A DNA stretch of 64,000 nucleotides from CBDBBY01 sp965203795 (GTDB taxonomy: Bacteria > Pseudomonadota > Alphaproteobacteria > Rhodobacterales > Rhodobacteraceae). Each line of letters begins with the position of its first letter. Position 1 is the stretch's first letter. This document shows positions 9,166 through 18,076 of this stretch, in pieces. The translations under genes and the position numbers were made by a program. The stretch is from the NCBI GenBank assembly GCA_965203795.1, contig OZ241915.1, positions 3,286,001 to 3,350,000 on the forward strand, written 5' to 3'. The notes beneath the pieces were generated by a model. It did no database searches. It saw nothing but the letters and a program-made list of their open reading frames with translations, and was not told where the DNA came from.

Positions 9166-9597
9166 TTACCTTATTGGTAACGAAAATGCTTTCTGTGGTG
9201 CAGTTGCCCGAGTGTTGTCGACTCGGCACACCTCGAACGATGCCCCATCGCCGACGACGCAAGCCGGTTTCCATGTTCGGCATTTTGGACGTCTCCGTGC
9301 CGCCGCTACTAAGCGGAAAGGCAACACCTGACCCCCCTCCGACAACCGCTTGATCAAGCGGTTTGGCTGGCTTCCAAGCTCAGCGGGCAAGGTTTTCCGC
9401 CCGCTCCGCGAGCGTTCGATCATGCTCCCCGACCCAAGGCCCTGCTTCGGCTGGCGCTTGCCCGCACTCCCGAACGCTTCCGGACCGTCCCGGACCGTGT
9501 TCCGGGAGACGCGCCGCTTCCGCGCGATCGCCTTGATCGGAACCTTGTCCCGGAAATGGTCATTCCGGATCTTCACAACGGTCTCCAATGCCAGCAT
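9166..9597 (-). pseudogene. istA: IS21-family IstA transposase, N-terminal remnant
   Basis: From the ATG at 9597 the first 35 residues match IS21 IstA closely: MLALETVVKIRNDHFRDK, then a homeodomain-like helix-turn-helix AIARKRRVSRNTVRD. After that the similarity collapses into low-complexity frame and no DDE catalytic core or IstB partner follows. It is a 5' stub of a transposase gene, not functional. The matching element end lies just upstream at 9696-9756. Confidence 0.75.
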
Positions 9598-9695
9598 CCC
9601 TTTCCCGCCTCGCACTGCCCAATGCTCAATGCGGGTCCAAAGTCCGCAGGGCGTCGGCAGAGAGCCTTCGCCGCCCTCCAGCCGGGCACGAAGGA

Positions 9696-9756
9696 GGGGT
9701 CAAAAAAAGACGCCGATCACCCCCGATAGGGTGTCGAAAAGGCATGCCGATCAACA
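9696..9756 (-). repeat. IS21-type element end with internal repeats
   Basis: Reading on the minus strand, two related motifs occur in series: GATCGGCATGCCTTTTCGAC and GATCGGCGTCTTTTTTTGAC, starting from a TGTTGATCGG tip. Serial short repeats at the tip are characteristic of IS21 ends, which bind IstA. It lies about 100 bases upstream of the istA stub in the expected orientation. Confidence 0.6.
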
Positions 9757-10064
9757 ACTCCAGCCACCAAAGGACCCACAGCATACATCACGTCGGCATT
9801 GAAGATGCAGAGAGTCAAAGGGTTTCCGCAGGCGTCCAGCAGACGACGCAACCTTCCCAAAATGCGGCGCGGCATCCATGTCTTCGCTGTGATACTCGTC
9901 GCTCTTCGGCATCGGGTCGCAGCGACATTCTAACGCGAGGCGAACGCACGAAATCAAACGCCGTCCTGAATTCATTCGAAAAGCAAGTTGCTTGTCTGCC
10001 GCTACCGCCGCGACCGCGTAGCACGGGATACAGCTTGATTTTGCTCCTGTTCCGTTGGATCGAT
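9757..10064. other. Intergenic region, no gene recognised
   Basis: About 300 bases between the IS21 end and the stop codon of the HNH gene. Short frames exist on both strands but none has family motifs or a ribosome-binding site. It is probably residual IS-flanking sequence and the 3' end of the defence operon. Confidence 0.4.
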
Positions 10065-10823
10065 CTATAGCTTACGGCTCAAAAAGGCAGCGGTCATAGC
10101 GCTGAATTTGGCCTGCGGGCTTATCGACGTCTCAAGCATCTCATTCGCCCGTTTTACAAGGTCAGGTTTGAGTCTGCGCAGCTCCTGCAATTGGGTAATC
10201 TCAAACAATCCACGAATATGATCCAAGTGTTCCAAACGTTCCTCCCGCAGCGAAACTCGATTGAGATCGATGGTTTCAATCGTCGTTTTTCCTTTCTCCG
10301 TGATGCCGACCACCAAGTCGTCTTGAAACTTAATATGCAGTTTTGGATCATCCGGGCCGCTTGGATCAATAACGAGCGGTCTTTCGCAGTCGACATTGTC
10401 CCTATGGGAGCGAGCACGTCTGTCAGGATTTTTGAGCGGAAACGACTCCCTCTTGCAGCTTCTGTTGCACACTTGGCAGCACCAGAATAGATTGTCCCAC
10501 GAATACGCCAACCAATAATACCCCGGAGAAAGGCGCTCCGAGTATTTGTCCTGTCGCATTGCTCCCTTTGGTCTGTAATGCTCAACGTCACCCGAAGCAA
10601 ATGCCTCAAAACGACCCTCGCAATAACAGCATTTGAAATGCTGGGCTTCTCTCAGCTTGGCCCTGACAGCTTCATGACCGTAAATGCTCCTACAGAATTC
10701 AAAGCTCTTCTCCCCGTTCACGTAATCATCTTCGTTCGCATCGTATTCTTCGCAATCCCCTGCCGTTCGAAAAGCTCCTTCACTCAGTTCCGCAGGTGCC
10801 GATGGTTTGCGAACACGAATCAC
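10065..10823 (-). CDS. ptuB-like: HNH endonuclease, PtuB-like (Septu-type)
   Basis: 252 residues, starting at a GTG (10823) that overlaps the ATPase stop (GTGA). The HNH core is complete: a first zinc knuckle CCYCEG, the catalytic DVEHYRPKG segment, YYWLAYSWDNLFWCCQVCN with the second CxxC, then FPL. This is the TIGR02646 / PtuB-type nuclease pattern found in Septu and in some retron effectors. With the ATPase it is expected to nick or degrade DNA or RNA when infection is sensed. No reverse transcriptase or retron RNA is seen nearby, so a Septu-like two-gene system is the simplest reading. Confidence 0.75.
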   Translation of the reverse strand: MIRVRKPSAPAELSEGAFRTAGDCEEYDANEDDYVNGEKSFEFCRSIYGHEAVRAKLREAQHFKCCYCEGRFEAFASGDVEHYRPKGAMRQDKYSERLSPGYYWLAYSWDNLFWCCQVCNRSCKRESFPLKNPDRRARSHRDNVDCERPLVIDPSGPDDPKLHIKFQDDLVVGITEKGKTTIETIDLNRVSLREERLEHLDHIRGLFEITQLQELRRLKPDLVKRANEMLETSISPQAKFSAMTAAFLSRKL

Positions 10824-12205
10824 GAAACTCGTCCATTGGATTGAAGAGTTTTCGCGGCACTCCGAATGATATCCATCGCGGCTTGATCTTCGGGAGACGT
10901 TGCAGTCGGCAGGCTACGGATTCTACGTTTAAGATTATCAAGCTCCGTTTGCTCTTCTTTCGAGAGCACTTCTTTTTCGACAAGCTCCTGCCGACGACTG
11001 AAAATCTTCTCTACTTCGGGCGGGCGCGCCGAACCGAGGCCGAACAAATCGCTAGTAACCACTTGATCCAGACGCCAGTCATTCACGACAACCGGATCGC
11101 TGTGGATAAGAGCGTGATCGTCCGCGTTCTGGACGACAACCAAGTTTGCGTCCAAGGAAACCTGCGCCATCAATGGACTATGTGCTGTTGCTATGAACTG
11201 AACATTCGGAAAATGCTTGACCAAGTGTTTCCTTATGTCCCGCTGCCAGCGCGGATGCATATGAAGATCGATTTCATCAACGATAACAATTGCCGATTCG
11301 TTAAGGGGATTTTTGCTATTCGAAAAATGCCCAATCATCCTCCAAGCAATATCAATTATCCATGCGAATACGGTCTGATAGCCGAGACTCAATTGGTTGA
11401 GAGACACGGTTCCGTAAGAAGTCTTCACACGAACTCCAGATTCATTGGGACGGGCACCTGATACAAGCGGGCCGCGAATTTCAATATCCTCGGGGCAATC
11501 GAAATCAGGAAGAATTTCAGCTAACACATTTTTCAATCTGTCAAGTCGTTCCTTCGCGCCTTTATGGCCCTTCATTCGATCAAATTCGAGCCCGATCAAT
11601 AGCTTCTCAGCATCATGGAGCGCGGCCTCCACCATGAACAATGACTGAATCGGCCCGGTTGCGGCCTCGTTGCCGGCACCGATCTCTTTGGGATGCCTTC
11701 CGGCACCGTAAGCAAGAACCAGCGGGCTCTCTGTCGTGCCCAGGTTGTCGAAGTCGGAACTTCCACCACTATCGACATCTGCAATGCGTCCGTTCGTGCG
11801 GGTCATCTCAAGCTTCGTCGAGATGGTTCCGCTAACGGCACATCGCGGACCGCTTAGTGGCGTTCCAATGGAAAGCTGGGCTTCCAGAATCGCATGTGCA
11901 TCTCCGGGAGATCGCACCAGATCGCCGAACACGCCATTGTCCGCTACCCTCGGCAGCTCCGGCTCGACCGGCTTTGGACGGTCACCTGCGCCTGCTTCCG
12001 AGGGCGGGTTGAACACCGGGCGCATGCGCGCAAGGCATTGCAGCAGCGTGGTCTTTCCAACGCCGTTGTCTCCAACAATTAGCGTCCAAGGCGCAGGGAA
12101 ACCTTGGCTATCGACCAGCATGAGCTCTTGCCGGTCGCTGAACGAACGGATGTTCTCAAGCACCAGCTTCGTGAAGTAGACAGGACAGCTAGCTTTTTTC
12201 GACAT
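10820..12205 (-). CDS. ptuA-like: AAA/ABC-type ATPase, PtuA-like (Septu-type)
   Basis: 461 residues. Walker A is GDNGVGKTT near residue 46; the signature-like LNQLSLGYQ lies near 268; Walker B is IVIVDEIDLHMHP, followed by a switch histidine in TAHSPLMAQ. This is the SMC/OLD-like AAA_15/AAA_21 arrangement of PtuA. It is translated just before the HNH gene with overlapping codons, so the two form one operon. A ribosome-binding site (AGAGGGA) is still in place, but an ISNCY-like element begins 13 bases upstream of the ATG, so the original promoter has been moved 1.8 kb away. Expression would depend on a promoter inside or at the edge of the element. It is intact, unlike its paralogue at 31997-33386. 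Confidence 0.75.
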   Translation of the reverse strand: MSKKASCPVYFTKLVLENIRSFSDRQELMLVDSQGFPAPWTLIVGDNGVGKTTLLQCLARMRPVFNPPSEAGAGDRPKPVEPELPRVADNGVFGDLVRSPGDAHAILEAQLSIGTPLSGPRCAVSGTISTKLEMTRTNGRIADVDSGGSSDFDNLGTTESPLVLAYGAGRHPKEIGAGNEAATGPIQSLFMVEAALHDAEKLLIGLEFDRMKGHKGAKERLDRLKNVLAEILPDFDCPEDIEIRGPLVSGARPNESGVRVKTSYGTVSLNQLSLGYQTVFAWIIDIAWRMIGHFSNSKNPLNESAIVIVDEIDLHMHPRWQRDIRKHLVKHFPNVQFIATAHSPLMAQVSLDANLVVVQNADDHALIHSDPVVVNDWRLDQVVTSDLFGLGSARPPEVEKIFSRRQELVEKEVLSKEEQTELDNLKRRIRSLPTATSPEDQAAMDIIRSAAKTLQSNGRVS

Positions 12206-12218
12206 GTCCCTCTCTAGC

Positions 12219-14012
12219 TAGTGTTTGGCAGAAAACCCGCAACGCGTTGAATTTCTGTTTTTAATCCGTGTTTTTGCTTGCGAAGATTCCCGCGATTCGG
12301 CATGATCCGCCCGAATTCGCCGCGATATCGGCGTTTTTCCTGGAATCTTCGGAGGCGATTTGCATGCGGAAGGTTGTTGAGGAGCGGTCCTGGCTGGGCT
12401 CGGTCGACATCGGATCGATCGAGCTGAACGTGAAATCCCGGGACGACATCCCGGCGATCCTTATCGGGCTCCAGGCGATCTGGAACGACAAGGCGGCGCG
12501 GGAGGAGCTGTTCCGGCTGCTGGACGCGCACGTCCTTCCGGACCGCCGCCGGGACACGGGCCGCCCGGGGATGCACCTTTGGCGGATCCTGGTGATGGGC
12601 GTGCTGAAGCAAGGTTTGAACTGCGACTACGACCGCCTTCAGGAGCTGGCGAACGAGCATGGGAAGATCCAGGCCTTCCTGGGCCACAGCGACTGGTTCG
12701 AGCCGGGCTTCTACGAGCTTCAGAACATCAGGGACAATGTCGAGCTTCTGACGCCGGAGCTTCTTCGGGAGGTGAACCGTCTGGTCGTGTCGACGGGGCA
12801 CAAGGTCGCGGGAAAAAAGCCTGGCGCAGCGTTGGTCGGGCGCTGTGACTCGTTCGTGGCGGAGACGGACGTCCGCCATCCGACCGACTTCGGCCTGCTT
12901 CGGGATTCGGTCCGCTGCCTCGTGCGGGCGGCGTCGCGGGCCTGCGGCGCCTCGGGCGTCGGCGGCTGGCGGCAGCGCGACCACCACCTGGACGCGGCGG
13001 GGAAGCTGTACCGGAGGGTGAACACGGCGCCCCGGTGGAGCACCCGGCCGGATGAGGTCCTGGGGTTCCTGGTCAAGTCGCTGGAGCTGGCCGCGAAGGC
13101 GAAGGGCTCGCTCGGGCCGCTCCGGGCGGCGGGCTGCCCGAAGCGCACCCTGGCGGAAATCCGGAGGCTGATCGGCCATGTGCCGAGATTGGCGTTCCAG
13201 ATCGCCCGCCGGGTGCTGAAGGAGGAGGCGGTCCCGCACGGGGAGAAGCTGTTCTCGATCTTCGAGGAGCACACCCGGTGGATCGCCAAGGGCAAGGCCG
13301 GCAAGCCCGTCGAGCTCGGGGTTCCGGTGTGCATCGTCGAGGACGGCGGCGGGTTCATCCTCGACCACGAGATCATGTGGACGGGCGGCGACACGCATGT
13401 CGCGGTCCCGCTGGTCGGGAGATGCCTGGAGGCGTTCCCGGACCTGCGGGCCTGCAGCTTCGACCGCGGCTTCCATAGCCCGGAGAACCGCCGGAAGCTC
13501 GACGCGATGCTGGAAGTGAACGCCCTTCCGAAGAAGGGCCGGCTGTCCGCCGCCGACCGGGTCCGCGAGGCCGACCCGGACTTCGCGGCGGCGCGGCGCA
13601 GGCATCCGGGCGTGGAGTCGGCGATCAACGGCCTGGAGCACCGCGGCCTCGGCCGGGTGCGGCTGCGCGGGCGGGACCGGTTCGAGCTGGCGGTCGGCCT
13701 CTCCGTCCTCGCCGCCAACATCCACCGGCTCGGGCGGGTCCTGCGCGACCGCGAGCGGCTGCGGCCGGAACGGCGCAAACGCGCCGCCTGAGCGGCGCCC
13801 TCCCCGAAATCCCGGCGGGCCGCAGGGCGGCAGGCGGCGGAGCCCGCGCCGGACCCCCGGAAAACCGTCGCCGACGCCGAGAATCCGGCCTCCCGAGCCG
13901 GATTCGCTCCGTCCCGGCTCGAAACGCGCCGCGCCGGGTCCCGTCGAGGCCATTGCGCCCGACCGAAATCCGGCCGTACAGCGAAAAACGACGGGTTCTC
14001 TGCCAGACACTA
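12219..14012 (+). mobile_element. Complete ISNCY-like insertion sequence
   Basis: About 1.79 kb bounded by imperfect inverted ends: TAGTGTTTGGCAGAAAACC on the left and, read inward from the right, TAGTGTCTGGCAGAGAACC (about two mismatches). The flanking CTAGC/GCTA bases on both sides suggest insertion at a CTAG-like site, but the palindromic target hides the exact duplication. It contains one full transposase gene. It sits between the Septu-like operon and its presumed promoter region. Confidence 0.8.
12364..13791 (+). CDS. ISNCY-like DDE transposase
   Basis: 475 residues from the ATG at 12364; a GTG at 12268 would add 32 residues but has weaker support. N-terminal segment with GRPGMHLWRILVMGVLKQGL, a middle ETDVRHPTDFGLL block carrying an acidic residue, and a C-terminal FDRGFHSPENRRKL ... 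LPKKGRLS ... VESAINGLEHRGL stretch typical of ISNCY-group transposases. No stop or frameshift is seen, so it could be active. A 598-codon frame on the opposite strand over the same bases is a high-GC shadow. Confidence 0.8.
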   Translation: MRKVVEERSWLGSVDIGSIELNVKSRDDIPAILIGLQAIWNDKAAREELFRLLDAHVLPDRRRDTGRPGMHLWRILVMGVLKQGLNCDYDRLQELANEHGKIQAFLGHSDWFEPGFYELQNIRDNVELLTPELLREVNRLVVSTGHKVAGKKPGAALVGRCDSFVAETDVRHPTDFGLLRDSVRCLVRAASRACGASGVGGWRQRDHHLDAAGKLYRRVNTAPRWSTRPDEVLGFLVKSLELAAKAKGSLGPLRAAGCPKRTLAEIRRLIGHVPRLAFQIARRVLKEEAVPHGEKLFSIFEEHTRWIAKGKAGKPVELGVPVCIVEDGGGFILDHEIMWTGGDTHVAVPLVGRCLEAFPDLRACSFDRGFHSPENRRKLDAMLEVNALPKKGRLSAADRVREADPDFAAARRRHPGVESAINGLEHRGLGRVRLRGRDRFELAVGLSVLAANIHRLGRVLRDRERLRPERRKRAA

Positions 14013-14276
14013 GCTACAACAATGGAATGCAAATGAAGATTTTCTCAGTACCGACGACGCTGATTGAACAATGTGTCTGGGCAAGCTTCTGTTTGGTGTC
14101 AACAAAAACGCTTCCGCCAAGAAATGCTGCCTATAACACTCATGGCACCGCAACGCCATCTACCCCGGACTTTCGATCCAATTCCACATCTTGAATGCCG
14201 GAGCGCCGACTCTGTTTCGCGCCGGTCGGCCGCCCACCGGTCAGTCCGTTTGCATAACGCGGCCTGATTTAGGCGG
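14013..14276. other. Displaced upstream region of the Septu-like operon
   Basis: This AT-richer stretch would have lain directly upstream of the ptuA-like gene before the ISNCY-like element inserted. No reading frame with support is seen. It probably holds the original promoter. Further right it merges into IS110 debris. Confidence 0.4.
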
Positions 14277-14480
14277 TCATGCGGCCGTGACGACAACCTT
14301 GTACGGCTTGCTATCCTGCAAGCAGTTCGTGAAGATTTCTTGATCCGCGTTGCGGTGCGAGGCGGAAAGTGCGGCCTGACGCACGACGGCTGCCGCCGGT
14401 GGTCCGCTTCCCGTGCGACGGGCGCAAGTTCTGCTAGGGCGCGGCCTAGTCGCCGGTGATCTGCTCGAACTGGGAATTTT
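14277..14480 (-). pseudogene. IS110-family transposase, C-terminal remnant
   Basis: On the minus strand the end of an IS110-type transposase can be read: ALSASHRNADQEIFTNCLQ, then SKPYKVVVTAA just before the stop. The same segment occurs in the IS110 gene at 34582-35661 (ALVASHHNADMEIFAKRL). Nothing of the N-terminal RuvC-like domain is present. Confidence 0.7.
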
Positions 14481-14654
14481 GGCAAATGTGAACTGCCCCG
14501 CGTTTGCCGGAGAGTAAGAGTCTGAACGAATGAGCCGGAAGACAAACGGAAGAGGCCAATGGCAGAGGCAAGACCCACCCCGAGGCATCCAGCCGAACTC
14601 CGCGCGAATCACACCAGCGGCAGCGCCGACGACGGCACCCGATTGCGCGAAGGC

Positions 14655-14940
14655 CCGATCCAAGGTGACAACACGTGCCGCGACATGCGCGCGGACACCA
14701 ATTGCCACTCGGCGGAGAACGAGGAATGGCTTGAAAGGAACGGCCTGAAAAGCCGTATCCACCGCCGGAAGCCGCGAGGTCGGCCTATTGGGCGCGCGGA
14801 CCACGAAAGCCAACGGCCGCAAATCGGCGGTTCGGGCGAAGGCCGGGCGCGTCTTCACCCACAGGAAGGCCCGGAAAGCCGCTTCAGCGGTACTCAAAAT
14901 CAATCGGGCGGTAAAATCCGCTGTTGTCGGAAGTGTTCAT
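14655..14940 (+). pseudogene. IS5-like transposase, C-terminal remnant with frameshift
   Basis: In one frame SAENEEWLERNGLKSRIHRR continues to KPRGRPI; in the next frame KSAVRAKAGRVFTHRKARKA follows. Joined, they match the C-terminal part of IS5-type transposases (the entry normally runs into VRARVEHVF and HQK). One frameshift separates them and the catalytic N-terminal part is missing. A short motif resembling an IS3-type tip (TGAACTGCCCCGCGTTTG) lies upstream near 14489. Confidence 0.65.
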
Positions 14941-15029
14941 CTGCCAGCGGCGCGGCGTGCGGCCAAGAGGCCGGACGCGAAGTGGCCGCAATGCCCGCTC
15001 TCATTTGTGCCCCTGTCCAAGGCGTTATC

Positions 15030-15785
15030 TCATACGTTCACCTTGCCGCCGTCGACGTTCAGTGTCTGGCCGGTAACGAAATCGCTGTCCGGCGAGGCAA
15101 GGTACATGAGCGTGCCGAGAAGGTCCTCCGGGAGCATCTCGCGCTTGATCGAGCGCGTGGCGATCGTCGGGGCGCGCGCCATGTCGAAGCCTTCGTTGGC
15201 TTTGACCCCTTCGCTTTCCGTCAGCCCGGGTGCGATGGCGTTCACTTGAATGTTCTTGTCGCCCAGCTCGCGCGCATGGCAGCGGGTCAGCGCGATGACC
15301 GCGCCTTTCGACGCGGTGTAGTGCGATAGTCCCGGAGGTCCGTAGTAGAAGGTCCCGGAGGCGATGTTGATGACCTTGCCGCCGCCTGCCTGAATCATGG
15401 TCGGAACGATGGCGCGCATGACCTGATGCACGCTCCGCACATTCACCCGCATGATCGTGTCGAACTCGTCATCGTCGATTTTGAAGAACGGCTTCGGCTT
15501 GATCGCCGCGAAAATCGCTGCGTTGTTGACCATGATATCGAGCCCGCCCAAGCCGGTTTTGGCTAACTCCACCATAGCCGCGAGATCGTCGTTCGACGTC
15601 ACATCCACCTTCATGCCTTGCACCGTGCCGCCTGCATCGGCGATGGCCTTCATGGTGTCTGCAGTGTCCTGCACATCCGTAACCAGCACTTTGGCCCCCT
15701 CGTCAGCCATCGCTTTGGCCATGGCGGCGCCGATGCCTTGCGCGGCCCCGGTTACGATTGCGGCTTTTCCTTCCAAGCGTCCCAT
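15030..15785 (-). CDS. Short-chain dehydrogenase/reductase (SDR)
   Basis: 251 residues from the ATG at 15785, preceded by AAGGATGGG. Classical SDR: cofactor loop TGAAQGIG (about residue 13), NNAA, catalytic serine in INIASGTFYYG and YTASK with the catalytic Tyr and Lys, then the C-terminal VTGQTLNVDGG. It oxidises or reduces an alcohol/ketone with NAD(P). As last gene of the TRAP-ALDH-GST operon it probably handles an alcohol of the imported compound. Next to a LigF-like GST a role like the C-alpha dehydrogenases of aryl-ether breakdown is a possibility, not more. Confidence 0.85.
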   Translation of the reverse strand: MGRLEGKAAIVTGAAQGIGAAMAKAMADEGAKVLVTDVQDTADTMKAIADAGGTVQGMKVDVTSNDDLAAMVELAKTGLGGLDIMVNNAAIFAAIKPKPFFKIDDDEFDTIMRVNVRSVHQVMRAIVPTMIQAGGGKVINIASGTFYYGPPGLSHYTASKGAVIALTRCHARELGDKNIQVNAIAPGLTESEGVKANEGFDMARAPTIATRSIKREMLPEDLLGTLMYLASPDSDFVTGQTLNVDGGKVNV

Positions 15786-15799
15786 TTGCCCATCCTTGT

Positions 15800-16621
15800 T
15801 CAGATTGCGATTTCGAGGATTCCCGCGACTTCGGGCCAGCTCTTGGCGCCGTTTTCGCGCAGATCGTTGGCGAGGTCCTCCGGCACCCAGTCGATGAAGC
15901 ACCTCTTGAAGTTCGGCCGCGCCTCGATCCGGGCGAACCAGCGTTCGACATTGGGCAAGCGCCCGCCTTCCCACATGCCGCGCATCGACATCATCGCAAG
16001 GCGATTGACGTAGGGCGTCATCGAGATGTCGGCAATCGAGAACGTGTTCCCCACCAGCCAGTCATTTCCGGCACCCAGCGCCGTTTCCATCTTGTGGAGA
16101 TACTGGTCGTAGAGACGGACTTTTTCCGCAGCGCCCGGAGCTTCGAAACCATGCCGGACAAAAGCGTCCTTCCGGCTCTTCCAATCCGACGTCACGGAAA
16201 TCGCCGGCGTGGAAGCCAGGAACTCCTTAACGCCTTCCGGGCCAAGGTTCCTCAATACGGTGTGGCGATGCGAGCAGACGAACGTGACGGCGCCGCATGC
16301 GGGATGCAAGTCTTCGTCGACCGCTTTGGTCCAGTACCTGGCTTGCGCCCGCTCCCACGGGTCGGTCGGATGCACGCTGGAATCCGGCTCGATCTGGTCC
16401 AAGTATTCGATGATGACGGTGGAATCCGGAATGACCGTGCCGTCATGCACCAGTGTGGGCACGACGCCCTTGGGATTCAGCCTCAGATACTCCGGCGCGA
16501 ACTGCTCGCCCTTGAGGATGTCGATGTAGACGCCATCCCACGCGAGGCTTTTCTCGTCCATCGCAAAACGGACCTTGGCGGCGCAGACGGACGACCCGTG
16601 ATGGTAGAGCGTGAATGTCAC
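15800..16621 (-). CDS. Glutathione S-transferase family protein, LigF-like
   Basis: 273 residues from the GTG at 16621, which overlaps the ALDH stop (GTGA); an ATG at 16639 is an alternative. The thioredoxin-like N-terminal domain contains LNPKGVVPTLVHDG with the cis-proline and then DSTVIIEYLDQ, the glutathione-binding Glu/Asp-Ser motif. The all-helical C-terminal domain has NTFSIADISMTPYVNRL. Among GSTs the N-terminal region, length and HPTDPWERAQARYWTKAVDE block resemble, from memory, beta-etherase LigF. It could open an ether or thiol adduct, or simply detoxify an electrophile formed by the pathway. Confidence 0.75.
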   Translation of the reverse strand: MTFTLYHHGSSVCAAKVRFAMDEKSLAWDGVYIDILKGEQFAPEYLRLNPKGVVPTLVHDGTVIPDSTVIIEYLDQIEPDSSVHPTDPWERAQARYWTKAVDEDLHPACGAVTFVCSHRHTVLRNLGPEGVKEFLASTPAISVTSDWKSRKDAFVRHGFEAPGAAEKVRLYDQYLHKMETALGAGNDWLVGNTFSIADISMTPYVNRLAMMSMRGMWEGGRLPNVERWFARIEARPNFKRCFIDWVPEDLANDLRENGAKSWPEVAGILEIAI

Positions 16622-18057
16622 AGCTGCACCGTGATCCATTTGAGTTTCGTCATCGCTTCGATGTCGGCATCGGTCCCCTCGCGGCCGACGCCGGATTCCT
16701 TGTTGCCCCCGAAAGGCACATGAGCCTCGTCGTGAATGGTTGAGCCGTTGATGTGGCACATGCCGGCGCCGATGTTCCTGGCGAAGTGCAAGGCGCGGTT
16801 GATGTCCTTGGTGAAGATCGCCGACGACAGGCCGTAATCCGTGTCGTTCGCCTTTGCCAATCCCTCTTCATAGCTGTCGACCGGATAGATCGATGTGACC
16901 GGCCCGAAGGTTTCGGTCCTGCAGACGGTCATGTCGTCGGAAACGCCGGTGAGCAATGTCGGCTGGCAGCGGTTGCCTTCCCATTCGCCGCCTGCGACGA
17001 TGTTCGCGCCTTTGGCGACCGCGTCCTCTATGTGACTCTTGATGCGATTGCGCTGCCGCTCCGAAATGGCGGGCGCGATGACGGTGCCCGGATCGCGCAG
17101 ATCGCCCATCCCGACCTTGGATGTCGCCATCGCAAAACGCTTGACGAATTCGTCGTAGAGCGGGCGCTCGACATAGAACCGGCTTGACGCGATGCATGCC
17201 TGGCCTCCGAACATGAAGATCGCCCGCGCTGCCAGCGGAACGACCGTGTCGAGGTCGGCGTCCGCCAGAATGACCGTGGGACTCTTGCCCCCCAGTTCAA
17301 GCGTGTTGGGCGTTTTGTTCCTGGCGCAGATCTCGCTGATGTGCTGTCCGACAATCGTGGATCCCGTGAAGGAAACGAAGTCCACGTCCTCGTGTCCGGT
17401 CAAGTCGTCGCCGATCTCGGCCCCGAAGCCGGTCACGATGTTGTACGCGCCGGGCGGAAATCCGGCCGCGGCCACGATTTCCGCGAACAGCGCCGTCAAA
17501 TGCGGCGCCAGTTCCGACGGCAAATGGACAACCGTGTTCCCGACCGCCAGCGCATTCGCAACGAGCCGGGAGCACTTGATCAGCGGCACGTTGAACGGAG
17601 TGAGGATCGCGACCACGCCGAGCGGTTCGCGGATCGTCATTGAAAACTTGCCCGGCGCGTCGGACGGGATCGTCTCGCCGCGAACGTACCGGCATATGCC
17701 CGCAGCCGCGCGCACCATGGTCAGGCCCTTGTTGAACTCGAACAAGGCTTTCTGAATCGGCGATCCGATCTCGTCGATCAGGCAATCGACCACTTCGGGT
17801 TTCCGCTCCTCCATGATCTCGGCCACGCGCAGCAGCAGGCGCTCGCGCTCGGTCGGCGTCGTCTCCCGGTATGCCGGAAAGGCCGATCTGGCGGCGGCGA
17901 CCGCCTTGCGCACATCCGCGCCGGTGCCCTTGGCTGCGCGGGCGTAGAGGCTGTCATCCAGCGGATTCAGATCCTCGAACGTGGCGCCGCCTTCGGCATC
18001 GACCCAATCGCCGCCGATGAAGTGCTGTATCGTCTTGATGTCTGTCATTGCATCCAT
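16618..18057 (-). CDS. NAD(P)-dependent aldehyde dehydrogenase
   Basis: 479 residues, full length. Catalytic glutamate in LELGGKSP and catalytic cysteine in GGQACIASS are present; the oxyanion asparagine region reads PFNVPLIK. The stretch normally reading VVLKPSE is VVHLPSE here, so the cofactor-contacting lysine is replaced by leucine (see findings). A GGAG site lies seven bases before the ATG at 18057. It oxidises an aldehyde to the acid, and the salicylaldehyde/benzaldehyde type ALDHs are plausible relatives. It lies 19 bases after dctM, in the same operon. Confidence 0.87.
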   Translation of the reverse strand: MDAMTDIKTIQHFIGGDWVDAEGGATFEDLNPLDDSLYARAAKGTGADVRKAVAAARSAFPAYRETTPTERERLLLRVAEIMEERKPEVVDCLIDEIGSPIQKALFEFNKGLTMVRAAAGICRYVRGETIPSDAPGKFSMTIREPLGVVAILTPFNVPLIKCSRLVANALAVGNTVVHLPSELAPHLTALFAEIVAAAGFPPGAYNIVTGFGAEIGDDLTGHEDVDFVSFTGSTIVGQHISEICARNKTPNTLELGGKSPTVILADADLDTVVPLAARAIFMFGGQACIASSRFYVERPLYDEFVKRFAMATSKVGMGDLRDPGTVIAPAISERQRNRIKSHIEDAVAKGANIVAGGEWEGNRCQPTLLTGVSDDMTVCRTETFGPVTSIYPVDSYEEGLAKANDTDYGLSSAIFTKDINRALHFARNIGAGMCHINGSTIHDEAHVPFGGNKESGVGREGTDADIEAMTKLKWITVQL

Positions 18058-18076
18058 GCGTCTGCTCCTGTTGCCG

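Noticed and set aside
10065..12205. Retron with a Septu-like effector
   Set aside because: No reverse transcriptase gene or msr/msd-like hairpin is found near either ATPase-HNH pair.
12214..14010. A 598-codon minus-strand reading frame covering the whole ISNCY-like element
   Set aside because: It is antisense to a clear transposase, runs from tip to tip, and is very rich in Arg/Pro/Ala as expected for a GC-rich shadow.
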